Origin: Siphonodentalium dalli
Lineage: Eukaryota; Mollusca; Scaphopoda; Gadilida; Siphonodentaliidae
Assembly: GCA_032622095.1 (NCBI GenBank)
Contig: CP136067.1
Span: 199,850,052 to 199,914,051 of the forward strand
DNA: 64,000 bases
Direction: 5' to 3'
Under the pieces are notes generated by a model. That model was not told where the DNA came from, made no database searches, and worked only from the letters and a program-made list of their open reading frames with translations. This document shows, in pieces, positions 46,572 to 56,045 of the stretch (its first letter is position 1; the number at the start of each line of letters is the position of its first letter). The position numbers and the translations under genes are program-made.

Positions 46572-46790
46572 TCAATTAAAATGTTGAGGTACATATTCCT
46601 CATCCCGTTCATACGTTCTCTTCTTTCTCGGTGGAGTCGACTCCGAGGGACTCTCAGGCTCGGACGGTTCCTCAGACGTCGGACATTCTAACTGTTTTAG
46701 ATACTCTGAGTAACAAGGGCAGTACTGGTCGACGAGGAACTCAAACACAGTATTCACAGTCTTCCCAGCTTTACCCACTTCGGATATCGT
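46572..46790 (-). CDS. TRIM33-like: TIF1-like gene, last exon: bromodomain C-terminal helix and tail
   Basis: 219 bases (72 residues and TGA) starting at the acceptor tgtttccacag. TISEVGKAGKTVNTVFEFLV corresponds to the final bromodomain helix of TIF1 proteins (human TRIM33 has SEVAQAGKAV here). The tail is acidic and Ser/Pro-rich, then basic (PPRKKRTYERDEEYVPQHFN), comparable in character to the KKR tail of TRIM24/33. Phase 0 joins the previous exon as FFNS-TISEV. This is the real 3' end: the stop is followed by the inverted-repeat 3' region. Confidence 0.93.
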   Translation of the reverse strand, partial: TISEVGKAGKTVNTVFEFLVDQYCPCYSEYLKQLECPTSEEPSEPESPSESTPPRKKRTYERDEEYVPQHFN

Positions 46791-46895
46791 CTGTGGAAAC
46801 AATTAAAGAATCAATATAAATTCTAATTCACTAATTATTCAGATTACATTGAAATTGCACCATGTACCGCTATACTTAAAGTAAAATAATATTAA

Positions 46896-47294
46896 TTAAC
46901 CCTTTACCCAACAAACCGGCCAAAACCGGCCAAATAAAGCTTCAACAGCCTAAAATATCTTCGGTCTGTCTCAATAGAACCATACAAATATGGATATCAT
47001 TGGAACCGGCTCCTTGACCACATTGTGATAGTTACAGTTAGCCCTGTGCCAATGCATTCTCTTATATATGCGAGTCGACCATAGGTCGCCTCGCATATAT
47101 AAGAGAATGCATTGGCCTAAAAAAAATCTTTTTTTAACACTTTTTACCATTTTTTCTTACATTCTTTAACAATTTTATAATTTTTAATGTGTTAAGCCAA
47201 TGCATTCTCTTATATATGCGAGGCGACCTATGGTCGACTCGCATATATAAGAGAATGCATTGGCACAGGGCCCTTCTGTTGGGTAAAGGGTTAA
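46896..47294. mobile_element. piggyBac-like MITE 'A', copy 5
   Basis: 399 bases between TTAAs, both hairpins intact. In the last intron of the TIF1-like gene. Confidence 0.93.
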
Positions 47295-47506
47295 ATGCAA
47301 TGACTCTCAATGGCAAAATCATTTGTGCTAGTTTATTGCCGATAGTTGCGCCCCGAATCCAGATGTAAATATTTAGAATTGAGCGTGGTTCAGACTATGT
47401 TTTCAATGGACAGGTCGATTTCTTTGAAATGTTTGGCAATGTCAGTAGAATGCTACTGACCCAGGTTGGTATAACGTCTGAGTACTAACTTATCAGTTTC
47501 ATGCAA
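47295..47506. mobile_element. dispersed element 'F', copy 4 (partial)
   Basis: Only the second half is present (ATGCAATGACTCTCAATGGC, GAGTACTAACTTATCAGTTT). It is truncated on the left by MITE A copy 5 and on the right by an E element. Confidence 0.7.
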
Positions 47507-47513
47507 GCCTGCA

Positions 47514-47912
47514 AATAGCGTGTCTGTCATTTGCAGAATGAGGTCCCCAGAGGGTGAATTTAGTGACGCTATCCCGCACAGCGGGCTAGCATCACTAAAT
47601 TCACCCTCTGGGGACCTCATTCTGCTTAGGCCCTCAACTGATATGGCAGACCTAGGATCAAATTGAAGTTCCCCAATTGATGTTGGATCTTCTGCAAATT
47701 AGGGGATATAGAAACTTCCCAGATGGGAAAACGTAACTAAAAACAATGTTAATTTGATACCATAGATACTTCCCAGAAGATGAGGCCTAAGCAGAATGAG
47801 GTACCCAGAGGGTGAATTTAGTGATGCTAGCCCGCTATGCGGGATAGCTTCACTAAATTCACCCTCTGGGGACCTCATTCTGCAAATGACAGACACGTTA
47901 TTTGCAGGCTTG
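47514..47912. mobile_element. CAAGCC MITE 'E', full-length long copy
   Basis: CAAGCCTGCAAATAGCGTGT to its inverse ACACGTTATTTGCAGGCTTG. Two palindromic GGTCCCCAGAGGG modules lie near the ends. Flanks GTTTCATG and GTTTCAAT agree at 6 of 8 positions, a probable decayed 8-bp target duplication. Confidence 0.85.
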
Positions 47913-47970
47913 GTTTCAATAATATGTCTTTAAAGATATAGATGGTTCATGATGGGTATTGGTGTTAAAA

Positions 47971-48157
47971 TACAGTAATGCCCTAAGTAATCAACTCCTT
48001 AACCACAGCAGAATTATGGTTAACTTTTCAGGATTTAGTCGGAAATATGGCTTGTTGCCCGAGAGCTTTCCGATGAATGGCAACAAGCCATATTTCCTGA
48101 AAAGTTACCCATAATTCTGCTGTGGTTAAGGAGTTGATTACTTAGGGCATTACTGTA
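47971..48157. mobile_element. palindromic TA-type MITE 'D', copy 6 (internally deleted)
   Basis: Complete TA-CAGTAATGCC ends, but about 30 bases around the centre and a few in the right arm are missing. Confidence 0.88.
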
Positions 48158-48662
48158 GTCATTAAGAAAGAATATTAAATATAGAGATTTTGTTATATCA
48201 ATCATAAATATTACATAAATAGCATGTTTTGCCAAGATCGTATGCATTGTTAGTAAACAAAAGCCATGTTATGTAACAGTACAGTACATAAAGAGTGTGC
48301 GATAAGCAAAACATTCAACACTAGGGAGAGCCCACTGAGTGAATTTTAGTTGAAAATGTACCATGTAGTTTACAACATACTGTTATAGCATTCACTAATC
48401 CTCGCCACTCAATATTTGGTGTTGAATGGGCCACAGTGAATCAATCTCCCAAGAAAATCACCACCGTATGAGTGTTTTCCTAATCGCACTTTTGATGTGC
48501 TGTATATAAACAAACGTTCGGCTCGCACAAGTGTGTTTTGTGGATAATATCGCATTCATACTATCATTATACAATATACTATTAGTATATTCTTAAGGAA
48601 TTTTTCATAATTTGGTAACTTTTATTTCTTAATTATAACCTATAACCAACACCATCTGTGTA

Positions 48663-49051
48663 TTAACCGTTTACCCAACAGAACGGCCCTGCGCCAGTGC
48701 ATTCTCTTATATATGCGAGTCGACCATAGGTCGCCTCGCATATATAAGAGAATGCATTGGCTTAACACATATTAAAAATTATAAAATTGTCAAAGAATGT
48801 AGAAAAATATTAAAAAAAAAATTTATTAGGCCAATGCATTCTCTTATATATGCGAGGCGACCTATGGTCGACTCGCATATATAAGAGAATGCATTGGCAC
48901 AGGGCATAACTGTAACTATCACAATGTGGTCAAGGAGCCGGTTCCAATGATATCCATATTTGTATGGTTCTATTGAGACAGACCGAAGATATTTTAGGCT
49001 GTTGAAGCTTTATTTGGCCGGTTTTGGCCGTTTTGTTGGGTAAAGGGTTAA
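48663..49051. mobile_element. piggyBac-like MITE 'A', copy 6
   Basis: 389 bases between TTAAs (left end TTAACCGTTTACCC). Its right end is about 87 bases from the bromodomain exon's donor. Confidence 0.92.
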
Positions 49052-49137
49052 GGTCTTACAAAATGGTCAAACAAATTCAAACAAATGTGTATAAGACATT
49101 CTATTCAACAGTGAATGAGTTGAAAGTTATTACTCAC

Positions 49138-49290
49138 CGAATTGAAGAATGCACAATTGGAGAAGACTAATTTGACATCGAGCAGAAATTCCTCAAAACA
49201 CTTGTAATGGTCGAAGTGATCCCTCGAAAGCTTCATCCTTATTGCTGAGAAGTCCATCGGTTGAGTTATCACCTTATAGTAGTTTGGTAC
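49138..49290 (-). CDS. TRIM33-like: TIF1-like gene, bromodomain exon (ZA loop to acetyl-lysine pocket)
   Basis: 153 bases, 51 residues: VPNYYKVITQPMDFSAIRMK, LSRDHFDHYKCFEEFLLDVK, LVFSNCAFFNS. VPNYYKVITQPMD is the bromodomain ZA-loop signature. The last N of NCAFFN is the position of the acetyl-lysine-anchoring asparagine. Closest to the TIF1 family (TRIM33: IPNYYKIIKKPMDLS), whose bromodomain works jointly with the PHD finger to read histone H3 tails. Acceptor tgattgaag, donor TCG|GTGAGT, phase 0 at both ends. A polypyrimidine tract is poor on this acceptor. Confidence 0.95.
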
Positions 49291-51849
49291 CTTCAATCAT
49301 AAGATAGGGTTTTTATTAGCGATGTGTGGTTTTGAAATTTCATTTTGGTTTTGGTATGGTTTCTTTGTAGAAAAATCAGGTTTTGGTTTCGGTTATGGTT
49401 TTACTCATTATACCAATGACTATATGCATCGAGCAGATGTTATAATATGAGATAACATTTCCAGCCACTTTCCAGTGATTTCCATATGTGGCAATATGTG
49501 CTATTATCTCTCATATCACACCCAAATGTTACAAATTGAAAATGCTAGTGGTGGCAAATAGCAGCTGACAAAAAACGTGCCCTAACCACATGTCTTGTAA
49601 AAGCGACATTCAGCGACCATGTGTCGGTTAATTGAAATCCAATATTACTTTTTACCACAACCCGGACGAATACAAGAAAAACACATAATGTACACAACAT
49701 TGTATAATATTGTGAACAGTATGTGTTTTATTTTATTCATCCGGGTTGTGGTAAAAAGTAATATTGTTATTATCCATCTGTATGTTTATTTAAATTTTGG
49801 GAATAAAACTTTTGTATTTATTTTTGGTATTTGTCGCACTTGATTCTCTATAAAAGCCTGTATTTGATCATCAGAAAGCATGATTTGGAACAGTAAAAAC
49901 AGAAGTGAAAAAAAAACTCAATGTGGAAGTGAGACGTCTGCTAAATCAACCAGAGTATTTCACGTACATCACAATGTCACCGATTCATTGGGCAATAGAG
50001 TTACTTCGTCAAACCACGGAGTCCCAATAAAAAATTCATATTTGGACTCGATTGAGTCCAATATGATTTTCGGGAGTTCAATATGACCTTTTCCTGGATT
50101 ATCATGTGACAGCTTTTGCACAATCAGAAACAGTCTTAATTAAGGGATGGATAATAAAAAGAAAATAGAAGTCAATTGGTTGAATTATCACCTTGTATAG
50201 TTGGGTACAGTAATGCTCTAAATAATCGACTCCTCAACCACAGCAGAATTACCCATAATACTGCTGTGGTAAAGTAGTCGATTATTTAGGGCATTACTGT
50301 ACCTTCAATCATAAGATAACGTTTTTATATGTTTTAGATTGTTAAACAAGGAGATAAGTGAAAAGTAAAACAGCTTGAAACATTTTTGTCATATGTATTT
50401 CCCTGCATAATAATGATCGTGTATGTAAAATGAATGGGCTGCATTTTGGAACTTTTGTCTGTATGTATGTATGTTTGTTATAGACTCGAAAACTGTTTGA
50501 CCGATCCAACTCAAATTTGGTATGTCTGGTCTGCCGTAAATTGAACATAAACATATTTATCATATGACTCAATCATTATTTACGTAGGAAACTACATTGT
50601 ATGTCATAAATCAATTTCATATCAATTACTAATTCATATCACCTTCCGATAATTTGATTGGTTTGTTGACAAAAAGTGTGTTCTGATTGGCTGAATGGCA
50701 GCCGGGGGCCGAGCCGCATCTCTGACTAAATGCAGGTCAAATTCGTGCCTGTCAATCAACGCGATGCCGAAATTCTCGCAATTATAATCTTGAAATATAT
50801 AGTTTTGGACATTGTTATACGATAAATAGAATATGTAATTCGTAATTATCTAATAAACATACGATATAATGTCACAAACTGAGAACAGAATAGCCCACTA
50901 TATCTTCACGTGCATATTATTTCTGCTAGTTCACCAGGTGTAATTGGGCTTCCGGTGCAATGAAGTGACGTCACATTAACCTTATGCTGCCGATGTCATA
51001 TAGCTATTTAGTGATTTGTGTGCGTTTTGGACATCATAATCAATTTATAGGTGTCATATGATAAATAGAATATGTAATTCGTGTTTCTCTCCTATGATAT
51101 TTATGAAACTCGTCACGATTTTTCAGTTTTCTCTCGCCGGAGGCTCGAGAAAACTGAAAATTCTTAGACTCGTTTCATAAATATCATATGAGAGAAACAC
51201 TCATGAGGCCCCCACCCCCCCCCCCTGGAATACGGAATACCACTTAACACAGAGGGTGGAATACGGAATACCAGTTAACAGCCATATGGAATACATAAAA
51301 ATATATGAAAACTTCATTTTTTGGAAGGTCGGCGTACGAATACCGGTATTTTTGGATACCGAATACCTCCTAACAGAGGGGCCAGAATACGGCGTACCTC
51401 ACAACAGGGCATGGAATACGGCGTACGAAAAGGGGGGGTGGGGGCCTCACTCATTTCATATCCTCTATGTATTACAACCACCAAGTGTTCCACAACATAC
51501 ATGTGTATAAACAAGCCTTGAAATACTGTGTCTGTAATTTGCAGAATGAGGTCCCCAGAGGGTGAATTTAATGACGCTACCATGTACAGAAGGCTAGCAT
51601 AACTAAATTCACCCTCTGGGGATCTCTTTCTGCTTAGGCCTCATCTTCTCTGGAAAGTGTATTTATTATCAAATTAAAATTAATTTAATTAATTTCTTCT
51701 ATGGCGACAAATTTCAAATCAGTCATTGATAACCTACACCCCTCCCAGGTAATATACTCGGTCACTTGTCGTTTGGGATGCAAAAGCATTCTGACTCTCT
51801 CTGACCGGGGATACCTCACTCTGATCAGGGATACCTCACTTTTACTTAC
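49291..51849. other. intron with foldback elements and simple sequence
   Basis: Includes 'ggttttggt' repeats (49330-49405), a hairpin at 49637-49768 (CAATATTACTTTTTACCACA and inverse), MITE D copy 7, a hairpin at 51083-51203 (TTTCTCTCCTATGATATTTA and inverse), a GGAATACGGAATACC-type imperfect repeat (51215-51440) and an E-family fragment (51541-51640). No exon is needed: the flanking exons join in phase 0. Confidence 0.6.
50216..50301. mobile_element. palindromic TA-type MITE 'D', copy 7 (86-bp remnant)
   Basis: Both complete outer ends TA-CAGTAATGCTCTAA... and ...GGGCATTACTG-TA remain, but the inner 130 bases of the palindrome are gone. The arms meet near CAGAATTACCCATAATACTG. Confidence 0.9.
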
Positions 51850-51924
51850 AGTTTTTGGCACAGGTTCATGGAATGGTACACTAGCTTCATGACAGTATAA
51901 TTCTAAGACGATTCTCTCGGCAAC
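51850..51924 (-). CDS. TRIM33-like: TIF1-like gene, bromodomain N-terminal helix exon
   Basis: 75 bases, 25 residues: VAERIVLELYCHEASVPFHE then PVPKT. It aligns with the first bromodomain helix of TIF1 proteins (TRIM33: CERLLLYLYCHELSIEFQEP). Acceptor tgtgtttcag, donor ACT|GTAAGT, phase 0 at both ends. The following tandem repeat 'agattagtttagtagtagtt' starts inside the upstream intron just before the acceptor. Confidence 0.95.
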
Positions 51925-51939
51925 CTGAAACACAGATTA

Positions 51940-52095
51940 GTTTAGTAGAAGTTATGAAAATCAGATTAGTTTAGTAGTAGTTATGAAAATCAGATTAGTT
52001 TAGTAGTAGTTATGAAAATCAGATTAGTTTAGTAGTAGTTATGAAAATCAGATTAGTTTAGTAGTAGTTATTAGATTAGTTTAGTAGTAGTTATG
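51940..52095. repeat. 29-bp tandem repeat, about 5 copies
   Basis: Unit AGATTAGTTTAGTAGTAGTT then ATGAAAATC. The proximal copy begins about 10 bases upstream of the bromodomain exon's acceptor, so the branch-point/pyrimidine region is part of the repeat. Confidence 0.92.
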
Positions 52096-52149
52096 CGTGA
52101 AGTTCTTTGATATCTTTCTTGACGTGATGTGGAACACTCCACTGGGGTA

Positions 52150-52920
52150 ATCTAATGGCAACTAGAGGTGTGACTGTCCCAATGGGACTACGGATACCCC
52201 CCTGTTTTTAAAATACTAAGATGTTTCACATGTCAGTAAACATTTAGTTAAAATAATAAAATAACAGTTCCCATTGCAGGTGTACAACCATAACCCTAAT
52301 CTTAAAGCTATTGACCGAAAAATGTAGGAATAAAAGCTTGGACAAAATTATGCATGTTGCAAAATTTCTAAGTCGAAAAAGGGGAATAACTCCACACAAA
52401 AAATGTCGGACAGACATCATAATCGCAGGTGCACAGGTTCCCATGGTACTAAATATCAGTGCCAAGATTAAAAAACATTGACCGAAAAATGTAGGAATAA
52501 AAGCTTGGACAAAATTATGCATGTTGCAAAAAAAATTCTAAGTTGAAAAAGGGGAATAACTCCACACAAAAAATGTCGGACAGACGTCATAATTGCAGGT
52601 GCACAGGTTCCCATGGTACTAAATATCAGTGCCAAGATTAAAAAACATTGACCGAAAAATGAAGGAATAAAAGATCGGACAAAATTATGCATGTTGCAAA
52701 CAAATTTCTAAGTCGAAAAGGGGGATAACTCCACCAAAAAATGTTGGACAGACGTCATAATCGCAGGTGCACAGGTTCCCATGGTGGTTGATGTCTGTGC
52801 CAAGTTTCAAGGAAATTGATAAAAAAAACGACTGAGAAAAACTCCGGACAAATTTGTGTCCACGGACGGACGGACGAGCTGACTCCAGTATACCCCCCCT
52901 AACTTCGTTGCGGGGGATAT
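52150..52920. mobile_element. degraded dispersed element with ~170-bp tandem block, 3 copies
   Basis: 'ggggaataactccacacaaa', 'catcataatcgcaggtgcac', 'aggttcccatggtactaaat' recur at about 170-base spacing. It ends 'cggacggacggacgagctga' and 'cttcgttgcgggggatat'. Same organisation as 38626-39365. Confidence 0.7.
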
Positions 52921-53536
52921 AATAAGAATAATCTTGCTCAAAGTAGTTATTTTCATAAAATAGGATCTTCATCTGTTGCAGATTGCTAACCCGTGCCATA
53001 CTAAGCACATGGACACCAAAGTTTTGACCTTTACTTGCAAGAAGTTGTACAAAAGGTTAGCGTGAACACACTATAACAAAGTAAACAGATCCTATCTAAA
53101 ATTACTGAGAAACACACAAATCACCCTCAGACTAATCACAATCATTTTTAAGTGTGGAATAGATCAATGTTGATGTCACATGATGTTGAAATTGACAATG
53201 AAACCATCAGAAAATATCAAGGGCAAAAGTTCTAGATGACATCAGTTATGAGATGTCATCAGGCATGTAATAAACACAGAACCACATGCGTAGCTCATTG
53301 ACGAGTAGTTCCCTTAGGAAATGTTCAGATCATAAGATCAAATTTTAATGTCTAAATACCGTATATTATCTGAACATTTCCCTCCAATAAATGAGACTCC
53401 TTTTGCATTTGTATTATCTGACATAGGCTTGTTTTTCCTGAAAGCCCCTTTAAACGAATAATAGACTATTCCAGTATATACTTTTATAACTAAGTGGGAG
53501 AATCCATTTAGTATATAAAGGGTTAAAATTGCCCAC
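52921..53536. other. intron, no feature of note
   Basis: A weak foldback (GGAAATGTTCAGAT / inverse) lies at about 53317-53385. Confidence 0.4.
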
Positions 53537-53626
53537 CTAGAGTTCTCTGTCACCGAGGCTCGTGGGAGCTTTTCGTTTATTAGTTCCTGGGATGTGAGCG
53601 ATAGATACCGGCTGTAATAATCTCAC
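53537..53626 (-). repeat. second copy of a 90-bp tandem duplication covering most of the PHD 3' exon
   Basis: The 90 bases repeat the 3' part of the exon just upstream (PVSIAHIPGTNKRKAPT...DREL) with a few substitutions and end CTC-TAG|GTGGGC. If both copies were kept in one transcript, the frame would continue and then stop at the TAG exactly at the copy's end. The copy also carries an acceptor-like ATTATTACAG. It is probably intronic when the first donor is used. Confidence 0.85.
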
Positions 53627-53750
53627 CTTGAGTTCTCTGTCAGCCAGGCCCGTGGGAGCTTTTCGTTTATTAGTTCCTGGGATGTGAGCGATAGATACCG
53701 GCTGTAATAATCTCTCTTTGTTGCTGCACAGGTTACAAACCCAATCACCC
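53627..53750 (-). CDS. TRIM33-like: TIF1-like gene, PHD finger 3' exon
   Basis: 124 bases complete the split Glu codon and encode 41 residues: GDWVCNLCSNKERLLQPVSI, AHIPGTNKRKAPTGLADREL, K. GDWVCNLC supplies the last two zinc cysteines of the PHD finger (TRIM33: GDWICTFC). The rest is the linker to the bromodomain, with a basic KRK. Acceptor ttattttcag, donor AAG|GTGAGA, phases 2 in and 0 out. Choosing this donor skips the 90-base second copy and its stop. Confidence 0.92.
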
Positions 53751-54002
53751 CTGAAAATAAAAAAAATCCATATATCAAACATGAATGAAATTGGTTGACG
53801 TTTGTTCATGTTATCGCGCTAACGGACATAAAATTTATATAATTTCTCTGTGTGCAGCTATCACACATGACAATTAACTCGCATACCAAAATTTGTCTGA
53901 ATATGTCAATAAACGGCTATGTTATATAGGTTTGTTGCCGCTCACCCGGATGCCTGCCCGCACGCCAACCGTCCCTCGAGTTTTGATAGTTTTGTTAGGC
54001 CA

Positions 54003-54120
54003 TTAACTCTGAAGTTCATGATGAGAGCTGCGCTGGTGCAGCATTAATTATCCTGTGCCAGTGCATTCTCATATATATACGAGTATCCCATAGGGAGCCT
54101 CACATATATAAGAGAATGCA
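54003..54120. mobile_element. TTAA element 'C', copy 4 (right end lost)
   Basis: TTAACTCTGAAGTTCATGAT, GGTGCAGCATTAA and a degraded hairpin module (GTGCATTCTCATATATATAC...ATATATAAGAGAATGCA). An E-family MITE follows at about 54280-54415. Confidence 0.7.
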
Positions 54121-54279
54121 ATGTGTTCTTAGGAAATTATATATATTGGAAATTGGATGAGAGAGGGAGGGAGACTTTTTATTTTTTTCCAAGAATTCCA
54201 AGAAATGAATGGGTAAATAAATTCCACAAGTTTCCAAGCAATGTTTAGAATCTATCCCCCAATGCAAAGAAACTTTCCA

Positions 54280-54415
54280 GAAAAGATGAGGCCTAAGCAG
54301 AATGAGGTACCCAGAGGGTGAATGTAGTGATGCTAGCCCGCTATGTGGGATAGCATCACTAAATTCACCCTCTGGGGACCTCATTCTGCAAATGACAGAC
54401 ATGCTATAATCAGGC
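54280..54415. mobile_element. 'E' family MITE half
   Basis: GCAGAATGAGGTACCCAGAG ... CTCTGGGGACCTCATTCTGC and the terminal CAAATGACAGACATGCTATA. The left half is missing or truncated. Confidence 0.75.
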
Positions 54416-54568
54416 TTAGCCACCACTCTCCCTTATATGGGATGTAATAAATATGATGCCAAATGAGGCCCAGTTTATAGCAGCCCTTGAAATTGGTATG
54501 TATGTTTTACAGAATTTCTTGACACCAAAATATGTAGGTATATGACATGTATAATTAGACCCTTAATG

Positions 54569-54780
54569 ACTTACTCAGGAGGGCCGCCGAGCGGAGGTAT
54601 ATGGCATGTATAATGATAACCCTAATGACTTACTCAGGAGGGCCGCCGAGCGGAGGTATATGGCATGTATAATGATAACCCTAATGACTTACTCAGGAGG
54701 GCCGCCGAGCGGAGGTATATGGCATGTATAATGATAACCCTAATGACTTACTCAGGAGGGCCGCCGAGCGGAGGTATATG
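54569..54780 (-). repeat. 59-bp tandem repeat of the PHD 5' exon end and its 5' splice site, 4 copies
   Basis: Four nearly identical copies of a 59-base unit. On the minus strand each contains codons for [15 protein letters not shown], the donor GA|GTAAGTCATTAGG and a little intron. Donors lie at about 54746-54751, 54687-54692, 54628-54633 and 54569-54574. Only the first keeps the PHD frame: reading on gives GAG-TAA. Confidence 0.93.
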
Positions 54781-55188
54781 GCATGTATAATGATAGACTT
54801 TCGGACATGTATCGCAACAGAGTAGATCCCCGCCGTTGTGGCAGCAAGCGCAGTAATCTTCACTCGGATCGTCCACACTGTTTCTTATTGGGTACGGTTG
54901 AGATATATGCTGTCGTGGAATTTCTTGCGATGAGTCGTCTGCTCTGTTTCTTATTTTATGTGGACGAGATTTCTGCTGCCGTGGATTATTTTTATCTGAT
55001 TTTGACATCCCTGGTGATTCTGGACTTCGGAATTCTTGAGATATTGACGTCAACAATTCTCCGGCTGTAGGTACTTTTAGAATAGAGTCGGACAATTCAT
55101 TGCTTTGAACAGACGGATTGGATGGTGGACGTTTAGAGTCACATGATAGTCTCTGACCTTCTGATTTCACCGAACTGTGTGAACATGA
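54752..55188 (-). CDS. TRIM33-like: TIF1-like gene, PHD finger 5' exon
   Basis: 437 bases, 145 residues plus two bases. The first 110 residues are polar and low-complexity, with a SUMO-consensus VKSE near the start (SSVKSEGQ). They are followed by [20 protein letters not shown] and [17 protein letters not shown], the PHD finger's first six zinc ligands (C-x2-C, C-x2-C, H, C). Human TRIM33 has [20 protein letters not shown]. The PHD finger of this family binds the unmodified H3 N-terminus. Acceptor ttattacag (phase 0), donor GA|GTAAGT (phase 2), which the next exon completes as Glu. The 3' edge is tandemly copied. Confidence 0.95.
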
Positions 55189-55231
55189 CTGTAATAAAAC
55201 AAATTGTTTAATTAATGTCATGATCCATGTC

Positions 55232-55630
55232 TTAACCCTTTACCCAACAAAACGGTCAAAACCGGCCAAATAAAGCTTCAACAGCCTAAAATATCTTCGG
55301 TCTGTCTCAATAGAACCATACAAATATGGATATCATTGGAACCGGCTCCTTGACCACATTGTGATAGTTACAGTTATGCCCTGTGCCAATGCATTCTCTT
55401 ATATATGCGAGTCGACCATAGGTCGCCTCGCATATATAAGAGAATGCATTGGCCTAAAAAAATCTTTTTTTAACACTTTTTACCATTTTTTCTTACATTC
55501 TTTAACAATTTTATAATTTTTAATGTGTTAAGCCAATGCATTCTCTTATATATGCGAGGCGACCTATGGTCGACTCGCATATATAAGAGAATGCATTGGC
55601 ACAGGGCCCTTCTGTTGGGTAAAGGGTTAA
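55232..55630. mobile_element. piggyBac-like MITE 'A', copy 7
   Basis: 399 bases between TTAA 55232-55235 and 55627-55630, both hairpins intact. Lies 44 bases upstream of the PHD exon's acceptor. Confidence 0.93.
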
Positions 55631-56045
55631 AGGTACTCAATCCGATTTGATGGTCCCCATGTCATCGGATTCCAACAACAACAATGCTTTATAAATGCTG
55701 CTCCAGTTATCAGAATCGATTAATTACCCAAAAATAATGGTAAACACAGTCAATTATCTAGTATAAAATTGCCCAAAACCTGTTTTTATCAATATTTTGT
55801 TCAACAAAATTTTGCCGGTTTGTCAAATATCTGACACAAAAAAACACTTGATTTTTCAGTTATCCATCTTCATCCGCAATTTGGTCCGAAACGTCTTTTA
55901 CTGGGCCACCAAAAATTATCGGTGGTAAAAAATAATAGATTTCAAAAATCAATATCTGATCACTCTGAACTTTGATGGGTGAGTTCCTAGACTTCAATCA
56001 AATATTTTGACCCCCGAAACCAAGAAAATACTAATTTGTCCTCTC
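55631..56045. other. intron, dispersed repeat fragment
   Basis: 'actcaatccgatttgatggtcc' and 'ttggaatccgatgac' (as inverse) resemble, inverted, the sequence at 34910-35170 and 36840-37420. Confidence 0.5.
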
